From Nocardiopsis halophila DSM 44494 (lineage in GTDB: Bacteria; Actinomycetota; Actinomycetes; Streptosporangiales; Streptosporangiaceae): a stretch of 42,410 nucleotides of DNA. The translations under genes were made by a program, and so were the position numbers. The stretch covers positions 19,025 through 61,434 of the forward strand of contig NZ_ANAD01000201.1 of NCBI RefSeq assembly GCF_000341245.1, read 5' to 3'. Below the pieces are notes generated by a model. The model saw nothing but the letters and a program-made list of their open reading frames with translations, had not been told where the DNA came from and searched no databases. This document shows positions 9,264 through 17,014 of this stretch, in pieces (position 1 is the stretch's first letter; the number at the start of each line of letters is the position of its first letter).

Positions 9264-10426
9264 AGGCCCGCCTTCGCCGCACGGCGGGCCGCGTCGAACC
9301 GGTAGCGCACCCGCTGCGCGCCTCCCGTCGCCGAGGTGATGGCGTTGAGGTAGTCGAAGTCCTCGGTCATCATCTGCCGGGCCTCGGCCGCGATCTGGTC
9401 GCGCCGGCGGTGCAGGTCGCCCTCGGAGAAGTCGGCGAGGGCGATGGACCACGTCTCGAACAGGGCCCGGTTGATCGGGTTGAGGCCTTCCTCGCCGTGC
9501 GGCCACTTGCGGAAGGCGTGGCTGCCGAACACCAGGTGGGAGTTGCGCATCGCCACCGAGAACGCCCTCTTCAGCTCCTCGACCTTGGTGTCGGGGAGCT
9601 CGGCCGGATCGTCCAGGCAGGCCGTGGCGCGTTCGAGGAACCGCTCCATCACCGGGCGCTTGATGTACTCGTCCACCCCGAAGATCCAGAAGGCGGTGAA
9701 CCTGAGCGCCATCTCCCGGTCGTCCATCCGGACGTGGTTGTACAGGTCGCCGGTGGCGGCGTTGAACTCCTCGGTCGCGGCCATCTCGCGGAGGATGCGG
9801 CGGCTGCGCTCCTTGCTCATGCAGTGGCGGATCTCCTGGGCGTTGAGGGGGGTGCCCCCGGTGTTGATCCGCTTGAAGATGTCGTAGGTGATCTCGCTCG
9901 GGGTGGTGGGGTCGATGACGTGGACGACGATCTGGGCGTTGTTGATCCGCCGCTGCCAGGGGGTGGCCAGTTCGGCGAACCGCTTGCCCTCCTCCTTGGC
10001 CAGGTACTCCATGCCCTTGAGCGCGAACCCGCCGCCGTCCTCGCCCCGGACGAAGTCGTTGATGGTGGAGAGCCGCTGGAGCCCGTCGACGACCCGCAGC
10101 ATCCCGTCGGCGTCCTCGGCGAAGTAGAACGCCGGGAGGGGGATCTGCAGCAGGACCGACTCCACCAGGCGGGACTTCTGGGGGGTCTTCCAGACCCGGT
10201 TGCGCTGGAACTCCGGGGCCAGCTCCAGGGAGCCGTCCTCGATCATGTCCATGGTGTTGCGCAGCGAGAACTGCTTGGTGCTGACCCGGATCTCGTCGGG
10301 GTTCCAGGGCTTGTCCGAGCTGATCTCGGCGCCTTCGGGAAGCTGTTCGGCCTCCACGCCCGTTCCCCTGTTGTCGACGTGTTCCTCGATGATCTCGGGA
10401 ACGAACGTCTCGTCTTGCACCACCAT
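9260..10426 (-). CDS. DUF262 (ParB/GmrS-like) protein
   Basis: 388-aa protein with an N-terminal DUF262 domain, the ParB/sulfiredoxin-like fold found in GmrSD-type restriction enzymes and many defence loci. Visible motifs are PEFQRNRVW (residues 71-79), DGLQRLST (114-121, the family DGQQR motif with Leu for Gln) and FKRINTGGTPLNAQEI further on. In this family the motif couples NTP binding or hydrolysis to DNA processing; no HNH (GmrD) half follows, so any nuclease activity is uncertain. The ATG at 10426 has GAGGA 8-9 nt upstream; in-frame GTGs at 10441 and 10450 are alternatives. It is the first gene of a three-gene overlapping operon. Confidence 0.88.
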   Translation of the reverse strand: MVVQDETFVPEIIEEHVDNRGTGVEAEQLPEGAEISSDKPWNPDEIRVSTKQFSLRNTMDMIEDGSLELAPEFQRNRVWKTPQKSRLVESVLLQIPLPAFYFAEDADGMLRVVDGLQRLSTINDFVRGEDGGGFALKGMEYLAKEEGKRFAELATPWQRRINNAQIVVHVIDPTTPSEITYDIFKRINTGGTPLNAQEIRHCMSKERSRRILREMAATEEFNAATGDLYNHVRMDDREMALRFTAFWIFGVDEYIKRPVMERFLERATACLDDPAELPDTKVEELKRAFSVAMRNSHLVFGSHAFRKWPHGEEGLNPINRALFETWSIALADFSEGDLHRRRDQIAAEARQMMTEDFDYLNAITSATGGAQRVRYRFDAARRAAKAGL

Positions 10427-10584
10427 GAACGGATTCCTCACTTCGCACACGCCTCACGGGCGCCGTGCCCGGCACAGCCGCCCATCCCTTATCAGGCTAC
10501 GAGGCGACGCGCTGTGACCACAGGCGTGCGCGGGGCCGATGGTCCTCGATCATTGACCGGAAGCGGACACCGGGGCCGGCCTTT

Positions 10585-10603
10585 CGCGGGCCCAGGGCCC
10601 GCG
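10585..10603 (-). terminator. GC palindrome downstream of the DUF5710-HNH gene
   Basis: Nine-base arms CGCGGGCCC and GGGCCCGCG flank one base, about 115 nt beyond the HNH gene stop. There is no U-run, as is common in high-GC actinobacteria. The remaining 10427-10717 region would hold the promoter of the DUF262 operon; I see no clear boxes. Confidence 0.35.
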
Positions 10604-10717
10604 TCGGTTTCCGGGGCGGCCATCGGCCACGCGCCCGGCCCTCCTCGCCCGGAGGGCGAGCCGGCGTCCGACCCGCACCGGTCTTCTCGGGAGGGTCGGC
10701 GTCCCGCAGGGCGGCCG

Positions 10718-11428
10718 TCACGCCCCCGCTCGGCGCGTCTGCTCCAGCTCGCTCGCGGCGATGCCGCCGCGGCGGCTCCGGTCCGGAGGCTCCGCGAGGG
10801 TGATCCCGGCGTCGGTGAGCATGGACAGGTCGAGCGTCCAGGAGCGGGCGGAGCGGTCCTCCCACACGGCGAACGCCTGCCGGACATGGGCGTCGGCCTG
10901 GTCGGGGGTCATGCCGGTGACGGCGCGCAGGTGGTCGAATGCCTCGACGGCCCGGCCCTTGATCTGCGCGAGCCCGAAGTGGGTGGTGCGGTGGCAGTCA
11001 GTGCACAGGCAGATCAGGCGACGGAGGGACTGGACGAGGCGGTTCTCGTCGTAGGCCCAGCGCTCGTGGGCCTCCAGCCAGCGCCTCGTGGCGCGGTCCT
11101 CGCCCCGGCCGCAGATCTCGCAGGTGTGGCCGGCGCGGCGCAGAAGCATCCGGCGGAGCCGTTCCCAGTTCTGCTGGGTGACGCAGTAGCGGACGTTGGT
11201 GAACCAGCAGGAGCTGGGCACCAGGTCGACGAAGAGGCCGGAACCGAAGGAGCGGTCCTCGCCGGGGAGGAGGTCGGGCACCTCGGGGCGGGCCGCCCAT
11301 GGCTGGAGGGCGTCGATGCCGGGGCGGGGCGCGTACCAGCGCCGGGCTTGGGGATCCCAGCGGGCACCGGCCGCCTTGGCCTGGTTCTTCTCGCTGTAGG
11401 GGACGTCGAGCCAGATCCGTTCGGCCAC
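10718..11428 (-). CDS. DUF5710 plus HNH-endonuclease-like protein
   Basis: 236-aa protein. Residues 1-45 match the DUF5710 module (PYSEKNQAKAAGARWD then RRWYAP), a small domain known from DNA-primase- and plasmid-associated proteins. The middle carries Cys pairs CEIC and CTDCH with HERW and THFG between and after, resembling a zinc-bound HNH/McrA-type nuclease core. The C-terminal third is helical. It starts at a GTG with GGAAGG upstream. It is transcribed toward the DUF262 operon but 290 nt separates them, so co-transcription is uncertain. Expected activity is metal-dependent DNA cleavage; whether it is defensive or a mobile-element passenger is not clear. Confidence 0.75.
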   Translation of the reverse strand: MAERIWLDVPYSEKNQAKAAGARWDPQARRWYAPRPGIDALQPWAARPEVPDLLPGEDRSFGSGLFVDLVPSSCWFTNVRYCVTQQNWERLRRMLLRRAGHTCEICGRGEDRATRRWLEAHERWAYDENRLVQSLRRLICLCTDCHRTTHFGLAQIKGRAVEAFDHLRAVTGMTPDQADAHVRQAFAVWEDRSARSWTLDLSMLTDAGITLAEPPDRSRRGGIAASELEQTRRAGA

Positions 11429-11724
11429 GCTGTCTGAACCTTCCGTGGTCGCCGTGGTGCAGGGGCGTTCGCGGGAGCGCGATGGGGGTGTTCGGGGGCG
11501 GCGGGCATGCAGGGGCAGAGGCGGTCCGAAGGACCGCCTTCCGTCACCTCGGAGGGAACCTATGGTGGGTGCGGATGCGCGCGCACCGACTTGGCCGCAA
11601 CCGGACGCATCCCCTGTGGCGCAGGGGTTCCGGGACGCGTAGCGGCCGCTTGGGTGGTGCGGCTCCGCTCGGCATCACCCTTCGGCCCACCCGCCGCGCG
11701 CCCCTCCGGCACGGTCCAGTCGGC

Positions 11725-11780
11725 GATCTCGGGGAAGTCGGGCTTATGACGGCCCGGATAAGCCCGACTTCCCCGAGATC
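11725..11780 (-). terminator. Perfect 22-bp inverted repeat, probable terminator
   Basis: Two 22-nt arms (11725-11746 and 11759-11780) are exact reverse complements with a 12-nt loop, 15 nt past the stop of the gene at 11796. The position fits termination of the two-gene unit transcribed from near 13 kb. The rest of the gap 11429-11795 shows only a small CCCCTG/CAGGGG hairpin near 11610 and no convincing gene. Confidence 0.6.
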
Positions 11781-11795
11781 ATCATCGAGGCGTGC

Positions 11796-12329
11796 TCAGG
11801 CGGCGGCCGGGAGCGGCGGGACGGCCGGGGCGGCACCGCGCGGAGCCGCGCTGGAGGCGGCGGCCCAAAGGGCGATGAGCAGGGCGTCGACATCGGCGCC
11901 CTCGATGAGCCCGGCCGAGGTGGCGGCCCAGTAGGACTGGGTGGCCTCGCCGAACCAGATCACCAGGTGGCGGTACCGCGCCTGGAGGGCCGCCGCCTTG
12001 CGGTGCTCGGCGGCGAACTCGGCCGTGCGGCCACAGCGACGGACCTGGTCCTCGGAGCGGAGCGCACGACAGGGCGGGTGAGTACAGGCGGCGCAGGGGG
12101 TCCCGGAGGGCGGCGACGCGGGCCGACGGTTCGGGGACGGCTCGGGAGCGGCGGAGCCGGACGGCCCGTGGCCGGTGCCCAGGGGAGCCGGGGCGGGGGT
12201 GCCGTTGTCGCGGGGACCGTGTTCCGAGCCCGCGCCAGCCGAGCGAACGGCGCCTTCGGGGTGGGCCCCGGAGGTACGAGCCGAAGCAGGGATGGCGGTG
12301 GGGACGGGAAGAGCGATAACCTCGGCCAT
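11796..12329 (-). CDS. Hypothetical protein with Ala/Pro-rich N-terminus
   Basis: 177-aa protein. The first half is low-complexity (Ala, Pro, Gly, Ser). Four Cys residues occur mid-protein (CAACTHPPC, then VRRCGR). The C-terminal 70 residues are helical and look like the conserved part (RYRHLVIWFGEATQSYW then ADVDALLIALW). The ATG at 12329 has AAAGG about 10 nt upstream. Small proteins like this often accompany RsbW-like ATPase and XRE/DUF397 genes in actinomycetes, and here it follows such an ATPase by 105 nt on the same strand. No function can be assigned. Confidence 0.65.
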   Translation of the reverse strand: MAEVIALPVPTAIPASARTSGAHPEGAVRSAGAGSEHGPRDNGTPAPAPLGTGHGPSGSAAPEPSPNRRPASPPSGTPCAACTHPPCRALRSEDQVRRCGRTAEFAAEHRKAAALQARYRHLVIWFGEATQSYWAATSAGLIEGADVDALLIALWAAASSAAPRGAAPAVPPLPAAA

Positions 12330-12368
12330 CGATTCCGCACCTTTCTTTCGCAAGTGGGTTGGGATCTG

Positions 12369-12401
12369 GGCCCGGGAGGTGTTGCCGCACCTACCCGGGC
12401 C
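12369..12401. terminator. GC-rich hairpin between the ATPase gene and its downstream neighbour
   Basis: Arms GGCCCGGG-A-GGTG and CACC-TA-CCCGGGCC flank a short loop, followed on the + strand by GTTTTC. No + gene ends here; on the - strand it lies between two co-directional genes and could attenuate the second one. Confidence 0.4.
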
Positions 12402-12434
12402 GTTTTCATTGGGACCTGAGGCCGGCCGCCGCCG

Positions 12435-12992
12435 TCAGGCCGCGGACCAGGCGCTATCGGCCATGTCGTAGGCCAGGTGGAACCAGACGTGGCGGTGGGT
12501 GGGCAGCCCGTTGTCTCCCCACGAGGTGGCGAGGGCGTCGACGAGGGCCAGGCCGCGGCCGGATTCGGTATCGGGTCGGAGGCCGTCGGGCGCGGGAGCG
12601 AGGTAGCAGCGGTCGCGGATGTCCCACCGCCTGATGTCGGGGTGGCCGCCGTCGCGGCAGGTGAGCGTGAGCCCGGTCGAACAGCGGTCGACGCGCAGGG
12701 TATAGGTGCCGCCGGGTGCGCCCGAGCGGGAGTGCCGGACGGCGTTGGCGGCGAGTTCGGTGCCGAGCAGGTTGAAGACGTAGCGGTAGTCGCGCGTCTG
12801 GTCGGCGGCGCAGGTGTCCAGGAAGGTGTGGACGAGCGGGAAGAGGGCGCGGTCACCCCAGAAGGTGAAGGCGCGGCGCCGGTAGGGCACGCGGCGGGCG
12901 GGGGTGAAGTAGTGCTGCTTCTGCCAGGGCACGAGCAGCGAGAGCGGAACGGTTACGGACGGTAGCTGATCGAGGGTAGCGCGAGCGGGCAT
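12435..12992 (-). CDS. RsbW/SpoIIAB-like ATP-binding regulator
   Basis: 185-aa protein with a GHKL (HATPase_c_2) domain of the anti-sigma-factor kinase type. The N box is ELAANAVRHS (79-88), the G1 box DGGHP (114-118) and the G2 box ESGRGLALV (143-151). In actinomycetes many such single-domain ATPases are encoded beside XRE-DUF5753/DUF397 cassettes, and their protein targets are mostly unknown. The ATG at 12992 has AGGAG 6-7 nt upstream. It diverges from the XRE regulator across a 211-nt gap that carries a perfect palindrome and is probably co-regulated with it. Confidence 0.85.
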   Translation of the reverse strand: MPARATLDQLPSVTVPLSLLVPWQKQHYFTPARRVPYRRRAFTFWGDRALFPLVHTFLDTCAADQTRDYRYVFNLLGTELAANAVRHSRSGAPGGTYTLRVDRCSTGLTLTCRDGGHPDIRRWDIRDRCYLAPAPDGLRPDTESGRGLALVDALATSWGDNGLPTHRHVWFHLAYDMADSAWSAA

Positions 12993-13140
12993 GGTGGCTC
13001 CTGAAGGCGCTGGCGGACGAGAGGACTGACGGCAAGGACCGATCACCCAGCTCACGAAACCTCGAACACACAGGAAGAACATGGTGGATCCTGGAGCACT
13101 GGATCGAACGTGAGCCACGATCGCCTGACACTCACCATGT

Positions 13141-13161
13141 TAAACTCAGATTCTGAGTTTA
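13141..13161. promoter_or_regulatory. 21-nt perfect palindrome, candidate operator
   Basis: Arms TAAACTCAGA and TCTGAGTTTA flank a single T, about 43 nt before the XRE gene start and between divergent genes. The AT-rich surroundings differ sharply from the GC-rich genome, which suits a promoter/operator bound by the dimeric XRE protein encoded next door. Confidence 0.6.
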
Positions 13162-13203
13162 CAAGCTGAATCACGAGATTCCCATAAATTTTGGTGGGCG
13201 CCC

Positions 13204-14061
13204 ATGGACAACCAGAGCCCGAACGTTCGCCGACGACGCCTCGGACGGGTCCTGCGCGGCCTACGCGAAGACGCAGGACTCACCCTGGAGGCCGCAGCCA
13301 AGGCGGCCGGCGTGCCGCGTGCGACCTTGGGGCGGATCGAGACCGCAGACGCTCGCCGCCTCCGCCACACAGACCTGGACTCGCTCGCGGACCTCTACGA
13401 GGTCGACGAGAGCACGAGGCAGGCAATGCATGAACTGGCTCGCCAGTCAAAGGAACGCGGCTGGTGGTCCAAGTACCGTGACGTCTTCGGCGACCAGGCT
13501 CTACCGGACTGGGAGGCCGAGGCATCGATGATCCGGCGCTTCGAGGGCCTGACCGTCCCCGGGCTACTCCAGACCCCTGAGTACGCGGCCGCAGTGTTCC
13601 GAGCAGGGCGTGTGATACCTGAGGACGAGGTACAGCGCCGCGTGGAAGCGCGGATGAAGCGACGTGAGATCTTCAACCGCGTCAAGCCACCCCACATGGT
13701 GGCGGTCATCGACGAGGGGGCGCTGCGCCGCCTCATCGGCGGCCCGCAAGTGATGCATGACCAGCTCACGCACATCAGGAACATGGCGGCCCGGCATAAC
13801 ATCGACATCCAGGTACTTCCGTACTCAGCAGGCGCCCACCTCGCGCTGGCAGGGCCCTTCACGATCCTCGACTTCCCCGAGCCGAAGGACCAACCCATCG
13901 TCCATGTGGAGACCAACATGGACGGGCTCTATCTGGAACAGTTGGACGACATCGAGCGATATAACGTGGCCTTCAGCAACGTACAGGGCGTGGCACTGTC
14001 CACGGCCCTCTCAGACGAGTTCATCGCCGATGTCATGCAGTCACTAGAAAGCACGAGATGA
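13204..14061 (+). CDS. XRE-family regulator with DUF5753
   Basis: 285-aa regulator: an N-terminal helix-turn-helix (about residues 12-65, LTLEAAAKAAGVPRATLGRI) and a C-terminal DUF5753 domain (about 95-275) beginning with the conserved VPGLLQTPEYA. Such proteins, typified by BldB-linked and whiJ-like regulators in Streptomyces, usually pair with a DUF397 protein, as here. The ATG at 13204 follows GGTGGG. The stop overlaps the DUF397 start (ATGATGA), so they are translationally coupled. Codon use is slightly less GC-extreme than in the flanking genes. Confidence 0.92.
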   Translation: MDNQSPNVRRRRLGRVLRGLREDAGLTLEAAAKAAGVPRATLGRIETADARRLRHTDLDSLADLYEVDESTRQAMHELARQSKERGWWSKYRDVFGDQALPDWEAEASMIRRFEGLTVPGLLQTPEYAAAVFRAGRVIPEDEVQRRVEARMKRREIFNRVKPPHMVAVIDEGALRRLIGGPQVMHDQLTHIRNMAARHNIDIQVLPYSAGAHLALAGPFTILDFPEPKDQPIVHVETNMDGLYLEQLDDIERYNVAFSNVQGVALSTALSDEFIADVMQSLESTR

Positions 14062-14306
14062 TGAGTGGCCTGGAGTTCCGCAAGAGCAGCTACAGCGCCC
14101 AAGGGCAGGAGTGCGTGGAGGTAGCCCACGTACCGGACTTCCACAAGAGCAGCCACAGTGGACAGGACCAGAACTGCGTCGAGGCCACTGCTCTTCCTAC
14201 TGGCGCCGCGCTGCGCGACTCGAAGCATCCAGAACTCGGCCACCTCGCCTTCCCGCCCACCGAGTGGGACGCCTTCCTCACCACCGTTCGCACCTCCGAC
14301 CTGTAG
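14058..14306 (+). CDS. DUF397 small protein with a duplicated FRKSSYS-type motif
   Basis: 82-aa partner of the upstream XRE regulator. The DUF397 signature appears twice: FRKSSYSAQGQECVEVA (residues 7-23) and HKSSHSGQDQNCVEATA (29-45), so it looks like a partial tandem copy followed by one complete domain with the usual ALRDSKHPE and the C-terminal WDAFLTTV helix. The start is ATG at 14058 (or 14061), overlapping the regulator stop. WhiJ-type systems suggest it acts as antagonist or target of its XRE partner. Confidence 0.9.
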   Translation: MMSGLEFRKSSYSAQGQECVEVAHVPDFHKSSHSGQDQNCVEATALPTGAALRDSKHPELGHLAFPPTEWDAFLTTVRTSDL

Positions 14307-14351
14307 TCCTCGCGGCCCCCCGCCTGCGCCCCCCTGAACACTCCGACGCGA

Positions 14352-14384
14352 CCGTGGTCGCCCACACCCTGTGGACGACCACGG
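14352..14384. terminator. Bidirectional terminator hairpin between convergent genes
   Basis: Arms CCGTGGTCG and CGACCACGG continue inward, past one mismatch, as CCACA and TGTGG around a short loop. The hairpin sits between the DUF397 stop (14306) and the Nudix gene stop (14398). Confidence 0.6.
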
Positions 14385-14397
14385 GGCCACCTCTTCA

Positions 14398-15117
14398 TCA
14401 CTCCGAATCAGCCCGCATCAGCGGCGGAGCCAGCAGCTTCTCCTCCCCTCGCCGGTACAGGGCCGCCGGCCTTCCCGCGCTCGGCGCGGTGCGCTCCCCC
14501 GTCGCGACCACGAACCCCTCCGCCTTGAGCACCTTCCTTCGGAAGTTGCTGGGGTCGAGCGCCTGCCCCCACACCACCTCGTACACCCGCCGCAGGTCGC
14601 TGATGGTGAAGGGCTCGGGGCAGAACGCGGACGCGACCGTCGTGTACTCCAACTGCGTCCGCGCCCGCTCCAGGGCGTCCCGCACGATGACCGCATGGTC
14701 GAACGCCAGGTGCGCGCCGTCCGCATCGAGCGCCTTCTTCACCGGGATCCAGTGCGCCCGCCGGGCGTCGGTCCCGGCGACCGGTTCCGGAAGCTCCGGC
14801 CCGAGGGCCAGGTAGGCGACCGTGACAACCCGCCCCCGAGGATCCCGGTCAGGCGCCCCGTACGCCCCTAGCTGCTCCAGGTGAAGATCGCGCGAGTCGA
14901 CCCCCGTCTCCTCCTTCAGCTCCCGCCAGGCCGCGTGTTCCAGTCCCTCGTCGGTGCCGACGTAGCCGCCGGGGAGCGCCGACCTCCCTTCATAAGGGGG
15001 CTTGCCACGCTCGATCAGAAGTACGTGCAGGCCATCGTCACGAATCGTGAAGATCGCCAGGTCGACGGTCACCCACGCGGGCGAGACCGGTCGGTCGGGT
15101 CGGTTGGAGGGTCCCAT
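14398..15117 (-). CDS. Nudix hydrolase / NrtR-like regulator
   Basis: 239-aa protein with a Nudix domain (about 12-150) followed by a winged-helix-like C-terminal domain (about 155-235, with ISDLRRVYEVVWG and DPSNFRRKVLK), the NrtR architecture. NrtR proteins sense ADP-ribose or NAD-pathway metabolites and repress NAD genes. The Nudix box is complete (G51, E57, then RELKEETGV from 65), so hydrolase activity is possible as well. The ATG at 15117 has AGGGG just upstream; a GTG two codons earlier is an alternative. It diverges from the membrane-protein/nucleosidase operon, with two GTCA-N3-TGAC boxes in the gap. No NAD-biosynthesis gene is nearby, so its target may be that operon. Confidence 0.85.
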   Translation of the reverse strand: MGPSNRPDRPVSPAWVTVDLAIFTIRDDGLHVLLIERGKPPYEGRSALPGGYVGTDEGLEHAAWRELKEETGVDSRDLHLEQLGAYGAPDRDPRGRVVTVAYLALGPELPEPVAGTDARRAHWIPVKKALDADGAHLAFDHAVIVRDALERARTQLEYTTVASAFCPEPFTISDLRRVYEVVWGQALDPSNFRRKVLKAEGFVVATGERTAPSAGRPAALYRRGEEKLLAPPLMRADSE

Positions 15118-15131
15118 CGCCACCCCTAAAG

Positions 15132-15176
15132 GTCATCTTGACTTAAATACGTCGAGCGATTTATGGTCACTTTGAC
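15132..15176. promoter_or_regulatory. Two GTCA-N3-TGAC inverted repeats in the divergent promoter
   Basis: GTCATCTTGAC (15132-15142) and GTCACTTTGAC (15166-15176) start 34 bp apart, about three helical turns, in an AT-rich gap. TTGACT (15138-15143) within the first box is spaced 17 nt from TTATGG, a weak promoter reading toward the membrane-protein gene. The first box also lies only 14 nt from the Nudix start. Likely operators for the adjacent NrtR-like protein. Confidence 0.55.
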
Positions 15177-15202
15177 TCTAATCGACGAACCGGCGGGACA
15201 GC

Positions 15203-16966
15203 ATGAGCACCACCGACGTCATCCCAGATCAGAGCCACTACTCCCCCATCTCCGAACACACTCCGGCCACCCGCCACCTGTGTGCCGGTGTCTACTCCGA
15301 TCGCGCGTTCAGCGACCTGGTGATCCGGGTCCACAACGCCGCCCACCGGCGGCTCGCCCCGTCCTACGACTTCGACCTGGTCCCGGTCATGCGTCACGCA
15401 TGGATTGCCCGAGCCCTTGAAGCCTCCGTTCACCTGGCCATAGTCATGGCCGTGCTCTTGCCTTGGGTCACTGGACACCCGTGGAGCGCCGTACTGGTCG
15501 GGCTCGCGCTGTCGGCCTGCCTGGCCGTGCACGTCGAAGTCCGCCGGGCGAAGAGGGCCGTGTGGGGCGCCTTCGATGATTCCTCCACACTCAAGGAGGA
15601 CAGGGAGAAGGCCCGCTTCCGCATGCCCTCCTTCCGGCCCAAGATCCTCGACGATCCGCTCGGCTTCGCCCTTTGGCGGCTCATCCCTCTGCGCTACCAG
15701 AGGTACTTCAAAGCGGGCGTCCTACTGCTCGGCTTCACGGCCCTCAGTTGGGTGCTCCGGCCGGAAGAGACGGCCTTGGCAGCCGAGGTCCTCCTGGGGC
15801 TCGTCTTCGCCGTCGGAACGATCGGTGCGGTGCGCCAGTACTTGGTCAATCGGCTCCGCACCCGCGACGACCTGCGGCCCGCCCGTAAGACCCCGCGAGA
15901 GAAGATGGTGGTCGACCAGCAGGACCCCGTCTGTGTCGTCTACCGCCGCGGTGACGATGCCCTCAAGGACACCGATGGGACGCTCCCTCGACTGTCGCTG
16001 TACGGGCGGGTCTCCCCGTTCGTCGGGGCCGGGGACATCGTCAGCCTCTGGAACCCGCCCATCACCGTGCAGCTGATGCGGCGCGCCGAGAGCCCTGACG
16101 AGAGCAGGCAGGAACGGGAGTTCGAGGTACCGCCGTTCAAGGCGCACGAACTGGTCGATCATCTCCGTAGGTCAATGGCCAAACTCGACCGCGACACCGA
16201 CGACGTCCGCCTTCAGTGCCAGATCCGGGACCGCGTCTACGTCTCGGAAACGGACATGACCATCGATCGCAGCCTGTTGGACGCCGACGTCGCCCGCACC
16301 GAGCTCGACCGCATCATCGACACGGTCGACCACAAGGCCCATCACTTCCTGGAGGCCAGCGCCTCTTCGGCCGGCGGAGAGCTGGTGAGCACGGTCCTAC
16401 TGCGTGTGAGCCTCAAGGGCCGCACGCTGAGCCTCGACTCGGCCGCCTGCGCCCTGCCCCGCTCCCTTCCTGAGTTCCAGCGCATCAATCGCTACGCGGA
16501 GTTCGGCGCCGCTGCGATCGTTCTCGCTGCGCTCCGGGCAGTACGAACCCTGCCGGGCGAGTGCGGTCGGCTTCATCGCCTGGCGAAGCTGCCTGTCCAG
16601 CTGCTCTGGGGGCTGTGGGCCCAGCGGGACTGGTCCCTCGTCAGACTCAGAGGCGTATTGATCGGCCCCAAGACCGCCGTGCGCGAACAGTGCGCGGAGG
16701 ACTTGGGCGACGTGCAGCTCGACCAGACGAGGCTCTCCGACCACATCAAGATCGTCCAGAAGCACCTCCTCAACTCCGTTCGGGATTTCCTCGTGGCCCA
16801 TGAGGTCGACACAGCCGACTTCGAGGAGCGGGTCACGCAGATCATCAACGCCAGCGTCGTCAACGTCGGCGGGATGAACCAGTTCGCCAACAACGCCATC
16901 GGCTTCGGGGCTCAGGCCAACAACACCATGCAGGCCCAGCAGGCCGGACAGGTGGCTCCACAGTGA
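15203..16966 (+). CDS. Four-helix membrane protein with C-terminal amyloid-signalling-like motif
   Basis: 587-aa protein of no family I can name. Two pairs of hydrophobic helices lie at about 71-89/93-112 and 171-185/191-213, leaving a large cytoplasmic-looking region (about 220-550) with mixed alpha/beta character. The last 35 residues change composition to Asn/Gly/Ala/Gln and carry NVGGMNQF then NNAIGFGAQANN (554-574), a motif repeated at the N-terminus of the next gene product. Proteins that signal by amyloid templating place such motifs at a free terminus, as here. The ATG at 15203 has a weak GGCGGGA site. It is 48 nt upstream of the nucleosidase gene, so they are probably an operon. It could be a membrane-acting effector or a membrane sensor. 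Confidence 0.85.
   Translation: MSTTDVIPDQSHYSPISEHTPATRHLCAGVYSDRAFSDLVIRVHNAAHRRLAPSYDFDLVPVMRHAWIARALEASVHLAIVMAVLLPWVTGHPWSAVLVGLALSACLAVHVEVRRAKRAVWGAFDDSSTLKEDREKARFRMPSFRPKILDDPLGFALWRLIPLRYQRYFKAGVLLLGFTALSWVLRPEETALAAEVLLGLVFAVGTIGAVRQYLVNRLRTRDDLRPARKTPREKMVVDQQDPVCVVYRRGDDALKDTDGTLPRLSLYGRVSPFVGAGDIVSLWNPPITVQLMRRAESPDESRQEREFEVPPFKAHELVDHLRRSMAKLDRDTDDVRLQCQIRDRVYVSETDMTIDRSLLDADVARTELDRIIDTVDHKAHHFLEASASSAGGELVSTVLLRVSLKGRTLSLDSAACALPRSLPEFQRINRYAEFGAAAIVLAALRAVRTLPGECGRLHRLAKLPVQLLWGLWAQRDWSLVRLRGVLIGPKTAVREQCAEDLGDVQLDQTRLSDHIKIVQKHLLNSVRDFLVAHEVDTADFEERVTQIINASVVNVGGMNQFANNAIGFGAQANNTMQAQQAGQVAPQ
16862..16924 (+). other. Amyloid-signalling-like motif, copy 1 (C-terminus of membrane protein)
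   Basis: Encodes residues 554-574, pattern NxGGxN plus NNAIGxGAxxNN. It matches copy 2 at N, GG, N, NNAIG, GA and NN. It lies 13 residues from the protein end. Confidence 0.6.
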
Positions 16967-17014
16967 CGGCCTCCTCTACCGCACTCGGCTCCCCCTAGAT
17001 GAAGGACTCCGAAG

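Noticed and set aside
8118-10475. A single 785-residue frame suggesting a fusion upstream of the DUF3696-type ATPase
   Set aside because: The upstream part is an out-of-frame reading of the DUF262 gene; the GTGA overlap at 9260-9263 gives the true ATPase start.
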